This document shows, piece after piece, positions 6,401 to 14,118 of a stretch of DNA of 19,411 nt. Source of the DNA: an uncultured Collinsella sp. (lineage in GTDB: Bacteria; Actinomycetota; Coriobacteriia; Coriobacteriales; Coriobacteriaceae); contig CAUFMB010000040.1 of assembly GCA_959026535.1 (NCBI GenBank), forward strand, positions 1-19,411. Reading direction: 5' to 3'. The number at the start of each line of letters is the position of its first letter. The first letter of the stretch is position 1. Both the position numbers and the translations under genes were made by a program. The notes beneath the pieces were generated by a model that searched no databases, was not told where the DNA came from, and was given only the letters and a program-made list of their open reading frames with translations.

Positions 6401-7192
6401 ATGGTTATCAAGACAATCCTGATTTTCCTTATTGCCCTTTTGGGTTATTCCGAGTGGCTGACGGGCACGAGCTACCTCCAGCGCCCGATCGTGCTCGGAC
6501 CTCTGGTTGGCCTTGTCATGGGCGACATGGTGACCGGCACGATCATGGGCGCCACGATGGAGCTTGCCATGGTCGGCGCCATCTCGGTCGGCGCCTATAA
6601 CCCGCCCGATACGATTTCCGGCACTATCCTGGGCGTATCTCTTGCCATGCAGGCCGGCGCGGACGCTTCGGCGGCCCTGACCCTGGGCATTCCTATCGCA
6701 ACGATCGTCCTGGCGCTCGATACCGCCCTGGGCCAGCCGGTGATGCTGCTGCTGGTGCACCGTATCGACAAAAACGTCGAGGACGGAGACACCAAGGCCA
6801 TCACGCGCAACATGCTCATCGCCGGTTACGCGCAGAGCTGGTGCGGCCTGCTGATTATTCCCCTGGCATTCTTCTTTGGCGCCGATGCTGTTGCCAGCCT
6901 GCTCAACATCATCCCCGATTTCGTTCAGACCGGCATGGATGTCGCCGCCGCCTTCTTGCCCGCACTCGGCTTTGCGATGCTGGCGCAGATGATTATGAAC
7001 AAAACGGTGGCTCCGTTCTTCTTCGCTGGCTTCTTCCTCGTCGCCTACTTTGGCATTAGCACGACGGGCGTGGCGATCTTTGCCGCGATCATCGTCGTCG
7101 CGATGACGGTTTTGGGTGATAAGAAAAAAGCGGAGCAGCCCGCAGTGGCAACCGAGGATCCTGCGATTGGGAGTGGGTTCGATGAGTTTTAA
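6401..7192 (+). CDS. PTS mannose-family EIIC membrane component (module 2)
   Basis: A 263-residue membrane subunit. The EIIC signature is seen as GATMELAMVGAISVGAYNPP around residues 49-68, and hydrophobic segments fill most of the length. Compared with EIIC-1 the sequence is clearly more diverged than the SIS and EIIA pairs are, which would fit a different substrate. AGGGG at 6391-6395 is 5 nt before the ATG at 6401 and overlaps the EIIB stop. The C-terminus ends GSGFDEF, and its last codons contain the start of EIID (11-nt overlap). The ending TCGATGAGTTTTAA (7179-7192) is identical to the end of EIIA-2. Confidence 0.93.
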   Translation: MVIKTILIFLIALLGYSEWLTGTSYLQRPIVLGPLVGLVMGDMVTGTIMGATMELAMVGAISVGAYNPPDTISGTILGVSLAMQAGADASAALTLGIPIATIVLALDTALGQPVMLLLVHRIDKNVEDGDTKAITRNMLIAGYAQSWCGLLIIPLAFFFGADAVASLLNIIPDFVQTGMDVAAAFLPALGFAMLAQMIMNKTVAPFFFAGFFLVAYFGISTTGVAIFAAIIVVAMTVLGDKKKAEQPAVATEDPAIGSGFDEF

Positions 7193-8018
7193 GTTTGAGT
7201 CTTCTTACGACGGGCTGATTTCCCGCGCAGACCTTAAGAAGCTGTTCTGGCGCTCGATTCCCTATGAGCATTCCTGGAACTACGAGCGTATGGGCCATAT
7301 CGGCTTTATGTGGGCCCTTATGCCGATTCTTCGCAAGCTGTATCCGCAGGATGCGGACTTTAAGGCCGCCCTTAAGCGCCATATGGAGCTCTATAACGTC
7401 ACGCCGTACATCTCGACGCTCCCCATGTCCATCGCCGCTGCAATGGAAGAGGTCAACGCTACTGACGATAGCTTTGACACGAGCGCGATCTCAAATGTCA
7501 AGCTTGCTTTGATGGGACCGCTGTCCGGTGTGGGCGATGCCTTCTACTGGGGCACGCTGCGAATTTTGGCAACGGGTGTCGGCACGTCGCTGGCGCTACA
7601 GGGCTCTATTCTTGGCCCGATTTTGTTCCTGCTCGTGTTCAACGTCCCTCACTACATCATCCGTTACCTGCTGACGTTTGTGGGATATCGCTTTGGCTCG
7701 GACATGATCAGCAAGGTCCAGGAATCGGGCATTATGGACACGATCGTCAAGATGGCCTCCATCATGGGCGCCATGGTGATCGGTGCTATGACCATGGAGA
7801 TGGTCACCGTGGACATTCCGCTCATGGTCGGCGCGGGCGATGGTGCTCAGACGCTGGCCGAGCTGCTCAACGGAATCTTCCCGGGCTTTGTCACGATGGG
7901 GCTGTTTGGAATCGTCTATCTCATGCTCAAGAAGAAGATGAATCCGCTGGTCATCATGCTCGTGATCCTGCTCGTGAGTATCGCCGGCGCGTTCTTTGGA
8001 GTGCTTGGTGTTCAGTAG
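7182..8018 (+). CDS. PTS mannose-family EIID membrane component (module 2)
   Basis: A 278-residue EIID. The family signature is MGPLSGVGDAFYWGTLR around residue 113, preceded by the aromatic segment YEHSWNYERMGHIGFMWALMP near residues 27-47 (shown in part as characteristic WNYERMG). Start ATG 7182 lies within the end of EIIC and is preceded by GGGAG at 7169-7173 with 8 nt spacing; an in-frame start at 7116 would put the first 22 residues inside EIIC coding sequence and is unlikely. Codons end in T more often than in EIID-1. A strong terminator follows at 8051-8084. Confidence 0.93.
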   Translation: MSFKFESSYDGLISRADLKKLFWRSIPYEHSWNYERMGHIGFMWALMPILRKLYPQDADFKAALKRHMELYNVTPYISTLPMSIAAAMEEVNATDDSFDTSAISNVKLALMGPLSGVGDAFYWGTLRILATGVGTSLALQGSILGPILFLLVFNVPHYIIRYLLTFVGYRFGSDMISKVQESGIMDTIVKMASIMGAMVIGAMTMEMVTVDIPLMVGAGDGAQTLAELLNGIFPGFVTMGLFGIVYLMLKKKMNPLVIMLVILLVSIAGAFFGVLGVQ

Positions 8019-8050
8019 GGCATCCGTCATAATGAGAATAATGTAAGAGG

Positions 8051-8084
8051 GGGCGTCGCGCACACTGTGCTGCGGCGCCCTTTT
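8051..8084 (+). terminator. Intrinsic terminator after PTS module 2
   Basis: GGGCGTCGCG at 8051-8060 pairs with TGCGGCGCCC at 8071-8080 (wobbles included), with a short CAC/GTG helix in the loop, followed by TTTT at 8081-8084. The next gene begins only 18 bp later with its ribosome site at 8089-8093, so partial read-through into the epimerase gene is likely. Confidence 0.8.
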
Positions 8085-8101
8085 GCCGAAAGGTGGACAA
8101 G

Positions 8102-8938
8102 ATGGAGTATCCGCAGCTTGCCGTCATGAATATCAGCCATCGTTATTTTGACCTTGAGGAATTCTTTTCTTCGGCAGCGGCCTCGGGCTACACGTGTTGC
8201 GAGCTTTGGACCGGGGCGATGCATCTGTATGTCGATTGCCATGGATACGATTCGCTCGAGCGGGTACGGGAGCTGTCGCAGCGGTATGGGGTTCGGATTG
8301 TGGGGCTTTGTCCCGAACAGAACAACCCCAAGCCGTGGAATATCGCGGCGCGCGGGAATGAGGCGCGTACCCGCACGCTCGCGTACTTTAAGAACGTTGT
8401 AGATATCGCGGCGGAACTTGGAGCCGAGCAGGTCATGGTCTCGAGCGGCTGGGCATTTTTGAACGAGCCGATCGAGGACGCGTGGGGTCGCAGCGCCTCG
8501 ATGCTGCGTGCGATTGCCGAGCATGCGGGAGAGCGCGGCGTGCGACTGGTGCTCGAGGCCCTACAGCCGGTTGAGTCGATGATCGTGAACTCGGCGGCCG
8601 ACACGAAGCGCATGATCGAGGCAGTTGATCATCCGGCACTTAAGGCGTGTCTGGATTTGGGCGCTATGGCGGTGGCAGGGGATACCATCGACGATTATTT
8701 CGATCTGCTTGGCGAAGATGTCGCCCACGTGCATTTTGTCGATGCTGCGGCAGATGGCACGACGCATCTTGCCTGGGGTGACGGCGACCGCGATATGCGC
8801 GCCGACCTGGATAGGCTGGTGGCGCGCGGCTATCGCGGAGTTGTTTCGGCCGAGACCTATGACGGGCGCTATTTCGCCGACCCCGCAGCTGCCGATGCGC
8901 AGGTAATGGCAGAGTATCGTCGTGCGATTGGCGCCTAG
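8102..8938 (+). CDS. frlC: TIM-barrel sugar epimerase, fructoselysine 3-epimerase (FrlC)-like
   Basis: A 278-residue protein of the xylose-isomerase-like TIM-barrel family. The four expected metal ligands are visible: Glu152 (LVLEAL), Asp185 (CLDLG), His211 (HVHFVD) and Glu251 (SAETYD). From memory its segments ELWTGAMH, GLCPEQNN, LQPVES and HVHFVDAAADGTTH follow FrlC, the enzyme that interconverts fructoselysine and psicoselysine, more closely than generic hydroxypyruvate-isomerase or endonuclease IV members. ATG 8102 is chosen because AAAGG at 8089-8093 has 8 nt spacing; an in-frame GTG at 8093 overlaps that site. It follows module 2 after a terminator, so it is probably co-expressed by read-through. 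Another ketose epimerase of the same fold cannot be excluded. Confidence 0.75.
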   Translation: MEYPQLAVMNISHRYFDLEEFFSSAAASGYTCCELWTGAMHLYVDCHGYDSLERVRELSQRYGVRIVGLCPEQNNPKPWNIAARGNEARTRTLAYFKNVVDIAAELGAEQVMVSSGWAFLNEPIEDAWGRSASMLRAIAEHAGERGVRLVLEALQPVESMIVNSAADTKRMIEAVDHPALKACLDLGAMAVAGDTIDDYFDLLGEDVAHVHFVDAAADGTTHLAWGDGDRDMRADLDRLVARGYRGVVSAETYDGRYFADPAAADAQVMAEYRRAIGA

Positions 8939-9026
8939 GCGGGTTTGGGTTGCGGCGATCTGCCCTATGTTTCCAAATGAATACGGCGTGAGCGGCTGCG
9001 ATGGATTTTCCCCGCAAACACTCTAG

Positions 9027-9032
9027 TATGCT
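9027..9032 (+). promoter_or_regulatory. Possible -10 element of the his operon
   Basis: TATGCT at 9027-9032 is a fair -10 match in the 169-bp gap before hisZG; no convincing -35 was found 16-18 bp upstream. If used, transcription would start close to 9039, immediately before the hairpin at 9042-9071. Confidence 0.35.
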
Positions 9033-9041
9033 AAAGTACCC

Positions 9042-9071
9042 AGAAGACCGGCGGAGCTATGCCGGTCTTCT
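9042..9071 (+). other. Perfect 11-bp hairpin in the his operon leader
   Basis: AGAAGACCGGC (9042-9052) pairs perfectly with GCCGGTCTTCT (9061-9071) around an 8-nt loop, followed by the moderately U-rich GTTCTATAT. It is either the terminator of the frlC-like gene or a stem-loop at the very 5' end of the his mRNA. I see no T-box (no TGGGTGG-type sequence) and no His-rich leader peptide. Confidence 0.6.
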
Positions 9072-9107
9072 GTTCTATATAAAGCACTGCATGAGGAGGC
9101 TCACCAG

Positions 9108-10823
9108 ATGACGGCCACACCGTGGGGATTCCGGGACATATTGCCCGAGGAGGCTCAGGCGCGCGAGGAGATTGCGCTGACGGTGAAGGGCTGCTTTAGG
9201 GAGCATCATTACCTGCCGGTCGAGACGCCGCTGCTCGAGGACAAGGGTTCGCTCGAGGAGGGTGGCCGCATCGCGGACACCCCGTTTAAGCTCTTCGATG
9301 ATGACGGTCGCCTGCTCGTGGTCCGTCCCGACAACACGCTGCCGATCGTGCGCTTGGTTTCGACCCGCATGCGCGCGGCCGATCTGCCGCTGCGCCTTCG
9401 CTACGAGGCGCCGGTGGTTCGTGAGTGCCAGCGCAATGCCGGCGGCTCGCGCCAGTTTACACAGCTGGGCTTTGAGCTTATCGGTGCGGGCGATACAGCG
9501 GGCGATGTCGAGATCGTCTCGCTCGTGGCCGAGGCGGTGCGCAGGCTGGCGCTGTCCGATGCACGCATTGTCGCAGGTAGCGTGCGTCCGTTTAAGGAGC
9601 TGCTCGCGGCGTGCGAGAATCGCGAACTGGCCGCCGAGGCCCTGCGCTGCGTGCACGCCAACGACTTTGTGGGCCTCGATGCCCGCGTGGCAGCAAGTGC
9701 CGAGTCCGATGCCGTCAAGGCTGCCATTAGCGAGCTACCGCGTCTTCACGGCGGCGCCGAGGTGCTCGACCGCGTGGACGCGCTGCTGGAGGCTGCCGGT
9801 ATCGCCGCGCCGCTCACGCGCGAGCTGCGTGCCCTGGTCGAGGGCCTGGCTCCCGAGGACGCCCGGGTGCTGTCCTTCGACTTCTCCATCATGAACTCGT
9901 TCGATTACTACACGGGTCTGGTCTTTAAGGCTTATGCCGGCGGCCTGCCCGATCCGGTGGGTTCGGGCGGACGCTACGACTCCATCTTTACCGGTGCATT
10001 TGGCGACGGCATCGAGGTACCGGCGGCGGGCTTCGCCTTTTCGCTCGAGCGTCTGGAGACCGCGCGCACCTCGGCCGAGGACGCCGCTTCCGACGGCGAT
10101 CATGCGGTGGACCGTGGTGCCGAGGGCCCGCTGCGCATCGCCGTGCCCAAGGGCTCGCTTAAGGCTGACACGCTCGACGTGCTCGAGGCCGCGGGCCTGG
10201 ACGTCTCTGAGCTGCGCGACCCCGGCCGTCACCTGATCGTGCGCGGTCACGACACGCGTGCCGGCGAGGGCACGGTCGGAGATATCGAGTTTGTCATCGT
10301 GCGTCCCAGCGACGCGCCCGCCTTTGTGGGCTGCGGCGGTGCCGATTGCGGCATCTGCGGTTGGGACTCGCTCATCGAGGCCGACCTCAACCTGCTGCAG
10401 CTGGTCGACCTGGGCTACGGCCTGTGCACGTTTATCGAGGCGGAGCCCGCGTGGCGCGCTGGCCAGGCCGAGCGCAACTATGCCCGTCGCGGGTCGCTTC
10501 GTGTGGCCACCAAGTATCCGCGCATCGCGAGCGCCTGGTATGCCGAGCGTGGCGTGAATGCCGATATCGTCTCGCTGCACGGCAATATCGAGCTGGGCCC
10601 CATCGTCGGTATGACCGACCGTATCGTGGACATTACCGCCACGGGCGCCACCCTGCGCGATAACGACCTGGTTATTACTGGTCGCATTATGGACTGCACG
10701 GCGCGCTTCTTTGTCAATCCGGGTGCCGCGCGCCTGGATCCGCGCGTACGCAATCTGGCAGATCGCTTGGCAGCTGCTGTTAAAGACAAGCATTTTGAGC
10801 CCGTCGCGGGCTCGGCACAATAG
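9108..10823 (+). CDS. hisG: Fused HisZ-HisG: ATP phosphoribosyltransferase regulatory and catalytic subunits
   Basis: A 571-residue fusion that catalyses the first step of histidine synthesis, joining ATP and PRPP to phosphoribosyl-ATP. Residues 1 to about 317 are HisZ, a histidyl-tRNA-synthetase-like regulatory domain, with RPDNTLPIVRL, DYYTGLVFKAY and GSGGRYDS. A charged linker of about 20 residues (318-340) leads to a short-form HisG domain from residue 341 (PLRIAVPKGSL), with GGADCGICGWDSLIEA and the PRPP-site stretch ELGPIVGMTDRIVD followed by TGATLRDN. There is no stop or frameshift between the parts. GAGGAGG at 9093-9099 lies 8 nt before the ATG. Short HisG normally needs separate HisZ, so the fusion fixes a 1:1 ratio. 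It is the first gene of the his operon. Confidence 0.93.
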   Translation: MTATPWGFRDILPEEAQAREEIALTVKGCFREHHYLPVETPLLEDKGSLEEGGRIADTPFKLFDDDGRLLVVRPDNTLPIVRLVSTRMRAADLPLRLRYEAPVVRECQRNAGGSRQFTQLGFELIGAGDTAGDVEIVSLVAEAVRRLALSDARIVAGSVRPFKELLAACENRELAAEALRCVHANDFVGLDARVAASAESDAVKAAISELPRLHGGAEVLDRVDALLEAAGIAAPLTRELRALVEGLAPEDARVLSFDFSIMNSFDYYTGLVFKAYAGGLPDPVGSGGRYDSIFTGAFGDGIEVPAAGFAFSLERLETARTSAEDAASDGDHAVDRGAEGPLRIAVPKGSLKADTLDVLEAAGLDVSELRDPGRHLIVRGHDTRAGEGTVGDIEFVIVRPSDAPAFVGCGGADCGICGWDSLIEADLNLLQLVDLGYGLCTFIEAEPAWRAGQAERNYARRGSLRVATKYPRIASAWYAERGVNADIVSLHGNIELGPIVGMTDRIVDITATGATLRDNDLVITGRIMDCTARFFVNPGAARLDPRVRNLADRLAAAVKDKHFEPVAGSAQ

Positions 10824-10859
10824 CGCGAGCACGCACGGGCGCCCCAACGTACGGGCTGC

Positions 10860-10895
10860 GGGCCGACTGGCGCCGCCGCCCGGCCTTTCGTTTTT
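10860..10895 (+). terminator. Terminator-like hairpin between hisZG and hisD
   Basis: GGGCCG (10860-10865) pairs with CGGCCT (10881-10886), and inside it GGCG (10869-10872) pairs with CGCC (10877-10880) across a 3-nt bulge, followed by TTTCGTTTTT ending at 10895. Found in the 105-bp hisZG-hisD gap, the longest gap among the first his genes, so it may be a partial terminator that sets expression of hisD onward. Confidence 0.45.
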
Positions 10896-10928
10896 CGAAC
10901 ACAACCTCGACCGATAGGGGATACCGAT

Positions 10929-12365
10929 ATGAAGACCATCAAGCTTGCTCCCGGTGAGCGCCTCGTTACCAACCAGCTCAACCGTAAGGGCGTGCTGCCG
11001 CAAAACATCGTCGACGCCGCCCGCGATATCGTGGCCAACGTGCGCGCCAACGGCGATGCCGCGGTGCGCGATTATTGCCAGCGTTTTGATGGCGTTGAGC
11101 TGCAGAGCTTCCGCTTGCCGCAGGAGCAGATCGATGCCGCGCTCGAAGGTCTCGATCCGGCCTTTGTCGCCGCGTTGGAGAAAGCTTCACGCCAGATCCG
11201 CGAGTTCCACCAGCGCGAGGTCGAGCAGAGCTGGTTTACCACGCGCCCGGACGGCACGATGCTCGGCGTTAAGGTAACCCCGCTCGCGGCGGCCGGCATC
11301 TACGTGCCGGGCGGTCGTGCGCAGTATCCCTCCACGGTGCTTATGAACGCCATTCCCGCTAAGGTGGCCGGCGTCAAGCGCGTGGTCATGGTGACGCCGC
11401 CGCAAAAGGACGGCCTGATCAGCCCGTATACGCTCGCGGCCGCCAAGCTCGGCGGCGTGGACGAAATCTATATGGTGGGCGGCGCTCAGGCTGTGGCCGC
11501 GCTGGCGTACGGCACCGAGACCATTCCGCGCGTCGACAAAATCACCGGCCCGGGCAACGCCTTTGTTGCCGCGGCCAAGCAGATTGTCTCGGGCGACGTG
11601 GGTATCGACATGGTTGCCGGCCCCTCCGAGGTCTGCGTGCTGGCCGATGCCACGGCCAAGCCTATGGTGGTCGCTGCCGACCTGATGGCCCAGGCCGAGC
11701 ACGATCCGCTGGCAGCCTGCTATCTGGTGACCTGCGACGAGCAGTTTGCGCGCGAGGTCGAGGCGGGTGTCGACATTCTGGTGGCGCAGTCGCCGCGTGC
11801 CGAGATCACGCGCGCCTCGCTCGACAATGAGGGCACCATCGTGGTGGCCGCCGACATGGCTGCCGCTGTTGAGGCGGTGAATACCGTGGCGCCCGAGCAC
11901 TTGGAGCTGCACTGCAAGGATGCGATGGGCTTGCTCGGCGGCATTCGCAACGCCGGCGCCATCTTTGTGGGCGCTTGGAGCTCCGAGCCGCTCGGCGATT
12001 ATGTTGCCGGCCCCAACCACACGCTGCCGACCGGCGGCACGGCCATGTTCTCCAACCCGCTTTCGGTCGAAGAGTTCGTTAAGCGCTCGAGTGTCATTTG
12101 TTATACACCCGAGGGCCTGCTCTCGGACGCTCCCGCGACGCAGCGCCTGGCCGAGGCCGAGGGCCTGTGGGCGCACGCGCTTTCCGCCGCTTTGCGTCGC
12201 CGCGTGTTGGAGCAGGGCGAGGATGCCGTGAGCGCTGCGTCGCTGGCTGCGGCCGACCTGACCAAGGTCGCCTGGCCGGGTGATACGACCGCGACGGTCG
12301 CCGAGGGCGTGGACCTGGCGGCTGCAGGCTCGGATGGCGCTGGCGCGACCGGCGAGGAGGCCTAA
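10929..12365 (+). CDS. hisD: Histidinol dehydrogenase
   Basis: A 478-residue NAD-dependent zinc enzyme that oxidises histidinol to histidine in two steps, the end of the pathway. Expected zinc ligands are present: Gln255 and His258 (MAQAEHDP), Asp357 (GDYVAGPNHT) and His416 (WAHALS). The catalytic pair is Glu323-His324 (APEHLE). The GPGNAFV motif is at 208-214. The ATG at 10929 follows AGGGG (10916-10920) with 8 nt spacing. Usual HisD proteins stop around residue 430; this one has roughly 50 extra C-terminal residues that are rich in Ala, Gly, Asp and Glu. The end of this tail encodes the GAGGAGG ribosome site of hisC, so the two genes are tightly linked. Confidence 0.96.
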   Translation: MKTIKLAPGERLVTNQLNRKGVLPQNIVDAARDIVANVRANGDAAVRDYCQRFDGVELQSFRLPQEQIDAALEGLDPAFVAALEKASRQIREFHQREVEQSWFTTRPDGTMLGVKVTPLAAAGIYVPGGRAQYPSTVLMNAIPAKVAGVKRVVMVTPPQKDGLISPYTLAAAKLGGVDEIYMVGGAQAVAALAYGTETIPRVDKITGPGNAFVAAAKQIVSGDVGIDMVAGPSEVCVLADATAKPMVVAADLMAQAEHDPLAACYLVTCDEQFAREVEAGVDILVAQSPRAEITRASLDNEGTIVVAADMAAAVEAVNTVAPEHLELHCKDAMGLLGGIRNAGAIFVGAWSSEPLGDYVAGPNHTLPTGGTAMFSNPLSVEEFVKRSSVICYTPEGLLSDAPATQRLAEAEGLWAHALSAALRRRVLEQGEDAVSAASLAAADLTKVAWPGDTTATVAEGVDLAAAGSDGAGATGEEA

Positions 12366-12366
12366 C

Positions 12367-13482
12367 ATGGCCGAACTCACGCCGCGCATGAAGGAACTCG
12401 TCCAGCCTTACCTGGCCGGTATTGAGCCCTATGATCCCAACTTTACGCCCACGCGCATCAACCTTTCGGCCAACGAGAACACCTATCCTGTGCCGGCCGG
12501 TGTGCGCGAGGCGGTCGATGCGGCCCTTGCTGCCACGCCGCTCAACCGCTATCCCGATCCCATGTCCAACGACCTGCGCGACGAGCTTGCTGCTTGGCAT
12601 GGCGTGACGCGCGAGAACATCTGCGTGGGCAACGGCGGCGATGAGCTGCTCTATAACTACCTGCTGGCGTTTGGCGGCGCGGGGCGGACTCTGCTCAACT
12701 GCCCGCCGTGCTTTAGCGAGTACGCCTTCTTTGCGTCGCTGTGCCAGACCGAGGTGCGCGACGTGTGGCGCGACCCGGCGAGCTTTGAGCTCGACCAGGC
12801 AGCGGTGCTCGCCGCGGCGCCCGCGTGCAACCTGGCGATCGTGACCTCGCCCAACAATCCAACGGGCGACGTGGCCCCGCTCGACTTTGTCGCGGCTCTG
12901 TGCGATGCGTGCCCCGGCATGGTTATGGTCGACGAGGCCTACGTTGAGTTTGCCGACGATTCGTTTGGCGCGGCCACCACGGCGCAGGGCCTTATCGCCG
13001 AGCACCCCAACCTGGTGATTCTGCATACGCTGTCCAAGGCGTTTGGCGCCGCCGGCACACGTCTGGGCTATGTGATCGCGGCGTCCGAGGTCATCGACGT
13101 GTTCGCGGCGATTCGCCAGATCTACTCGGTCAACGTGCTGAGCCAGGCCGCAGCGCTTGCCTGCGTGCGTGCCCGCGATGCATACGCACCCGTGGTGGCG
13201 CAGGTCGTATCCGAGCGCGGGCGCGAGCTTGCCGCCCTGCGTGCGATGGCTGCCGGGGGCATGCCTGTGGAGTCATGGCCGAGCGCGGCGAACTTTGTGC
13301 TCGTGCGCACGCCGCATGCCACGCGCGTGCGCGAGCGTCTGCGCGACGAGTACTCCGTCCTGGTGCGCGACTTTAGCTACGCGCCGGGACTCGCGGATTG
13401 TCTGCGCATTACCGTGGGCACCCCGCAGGAAAACGACGAAGTGCTGGCTGCGTTTGCCGTGCTGGTGAAGGAGGAGATGTAG
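12367..13482 (+). CDS. hisC: Histidinol-phosphate aminotransferase
   Basis: A 371-residue PLP-dependent class I/II aminotransferase converting imidazole-acetol phosphate to histidinol phosphate. Seen motifs: LSANENTYPVP (33-43), GNGGDELL (89-95), SPNNPTGD (161-168), VDEAYVEF (188-195, with the cofactor-contacting Asp189 and Tyr192), and the PLP-binding Lys224 in TLSKAFGAAGTRLGY. The ATG at 12367 lies 1 nt after the hisD stop, with GAGGAGG at 12354-12360; an open frame extends upstream to 12280 but only through hisD coding sequence. The hisB start follows its stop directly. Confidence 0.95.
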   Translation: MAELTPRMKELVQPYLAGIEPYDPNFTPTRINLSANENTYPVPAGVREAVDAALAATPLNRYPDPMSNDLRDELAAWHGVTRENICVGNGGDELLYNYLLAFGGAGRTLLNCPPCFSEYAFFASLCQTEVRDVWRDPASFELDQAAVLAAAPACNLAIVTSPNNPTGDVAPLDFVAALCDACPGMVMVDEAYVEFADDSFGAATTAQGLIAEHPNLVILHTLSKAFGAAGTRLGYVIAASEVIDVFAAIRQIYSVNVLSQAAALACVRARDAYAPVVAQVVSERGRELAALRAMAAGGMPVESWPSAANFVLVRTPHATRVRERLRDEYSVLVRDFSYAPGLADCLRITVGTPQENDEVLAAFAVLVKEEM

Positions 13483-14070
13483 ATGGACCGTTATGCCGAG
13501 GTGACCCGTAAGACGGGCGAGACCGACATTGTCGTCAAGCTCGACCTGGATGGATCCGGTGTGTGCGATATCTCGACCGGCGTGCCGTTTTTCGACCACA
13601 TGCTCAACGCCTTTGGCCGCCATGGTCTGTTTGACCTGACGGTGCACGCGGTGGGCGATGTGGAGGTCGACGCGCACCACACCGTCGAGGACACGGGTAT
13701 TGTGCTGGGCGAGGCGTTTTGCCAGGCGCTGGGCGATAAGGCGGGCATTACGCGCTTTGCCGACGCGGCGATTGCCATGGACGAGACGCTCGTGATGGCC
13801 GCTGTGGACATCTCGGGTCGCGGGCAGGCCTATTGCGAGCTGCCCGTGCCGACCGAGCGCGTGGGCAGCTTCGATACCGAGCTGGCCGTCGAGTTCTTCT
13901 ACGCCTTTGCACGCGACGCCAAGCTCACGCTGCACGTGCGTGAGCTGGCGGGCGGCAATTCGCATCACATTATCGAGGCCGCCTTTAAGGCCGTGGGCCG
14001 CACGATGCGCCATGCCTGCGAGCTCGATCCCCGCGTGCAGGGCATCCCCAGCACCAAGGGCTCGCTGTAA
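13483..14070 (+). CDS. hisB: Imidazoleglycerol-phosphate dehydratase
   Basis: A 195-residue monofunctional HisB, which removes water from imidazole-glycerol phosphate using two metal ions. Metal-binding motifs are duplicated as in the family: DHMLNAFGRHG with His39, DAHHTVEDTG with His65/His66/Glu69, and the second half GGNSHHIIEAAF with His161/His162/Glu165. It ends with the typical PSTKGSL. The ATG directly follows the hisC stop; AAGGAGGAG at 13468-13476 is the ribosome site. It lacks the N-terminal phosphatase domain found in enterobacterial HisB, so the phosphatase must be supplied elsewhere, most likely by the gene at 17206-18117. Confidence 0.96.
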   Translation: MDRYAEVTRKTGETDIVVKLDLDGSGVCDISTGVPFFDHMLNAFGRHGLFDLTVHAVGDVEVDAHHTVEDTGIVLGEAFCQALGDKAGITRFADAAIAMDETLVMAAVDISGRGQAYCELPVPTERVGSFDTELAVEFFYAFARDAKLTLHVRELAGGNSHHIIEAAFKAVGRTMRHACELDPRVQGIPSTKGSL

Positions 14071-14118
14071 CCTGCCAAAAGGGGACAGGTTTTGGACGAT
14101 GAGAAAAGGGAGGGCCGC

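Noticed and set aside
8939..9107. A T-box riboswitch or His leader peptide before the his operon
   Set aside because: No TGGGTGG-type T-box sequence, no room for a full T-box fold, and no short frame with a His run was seen.
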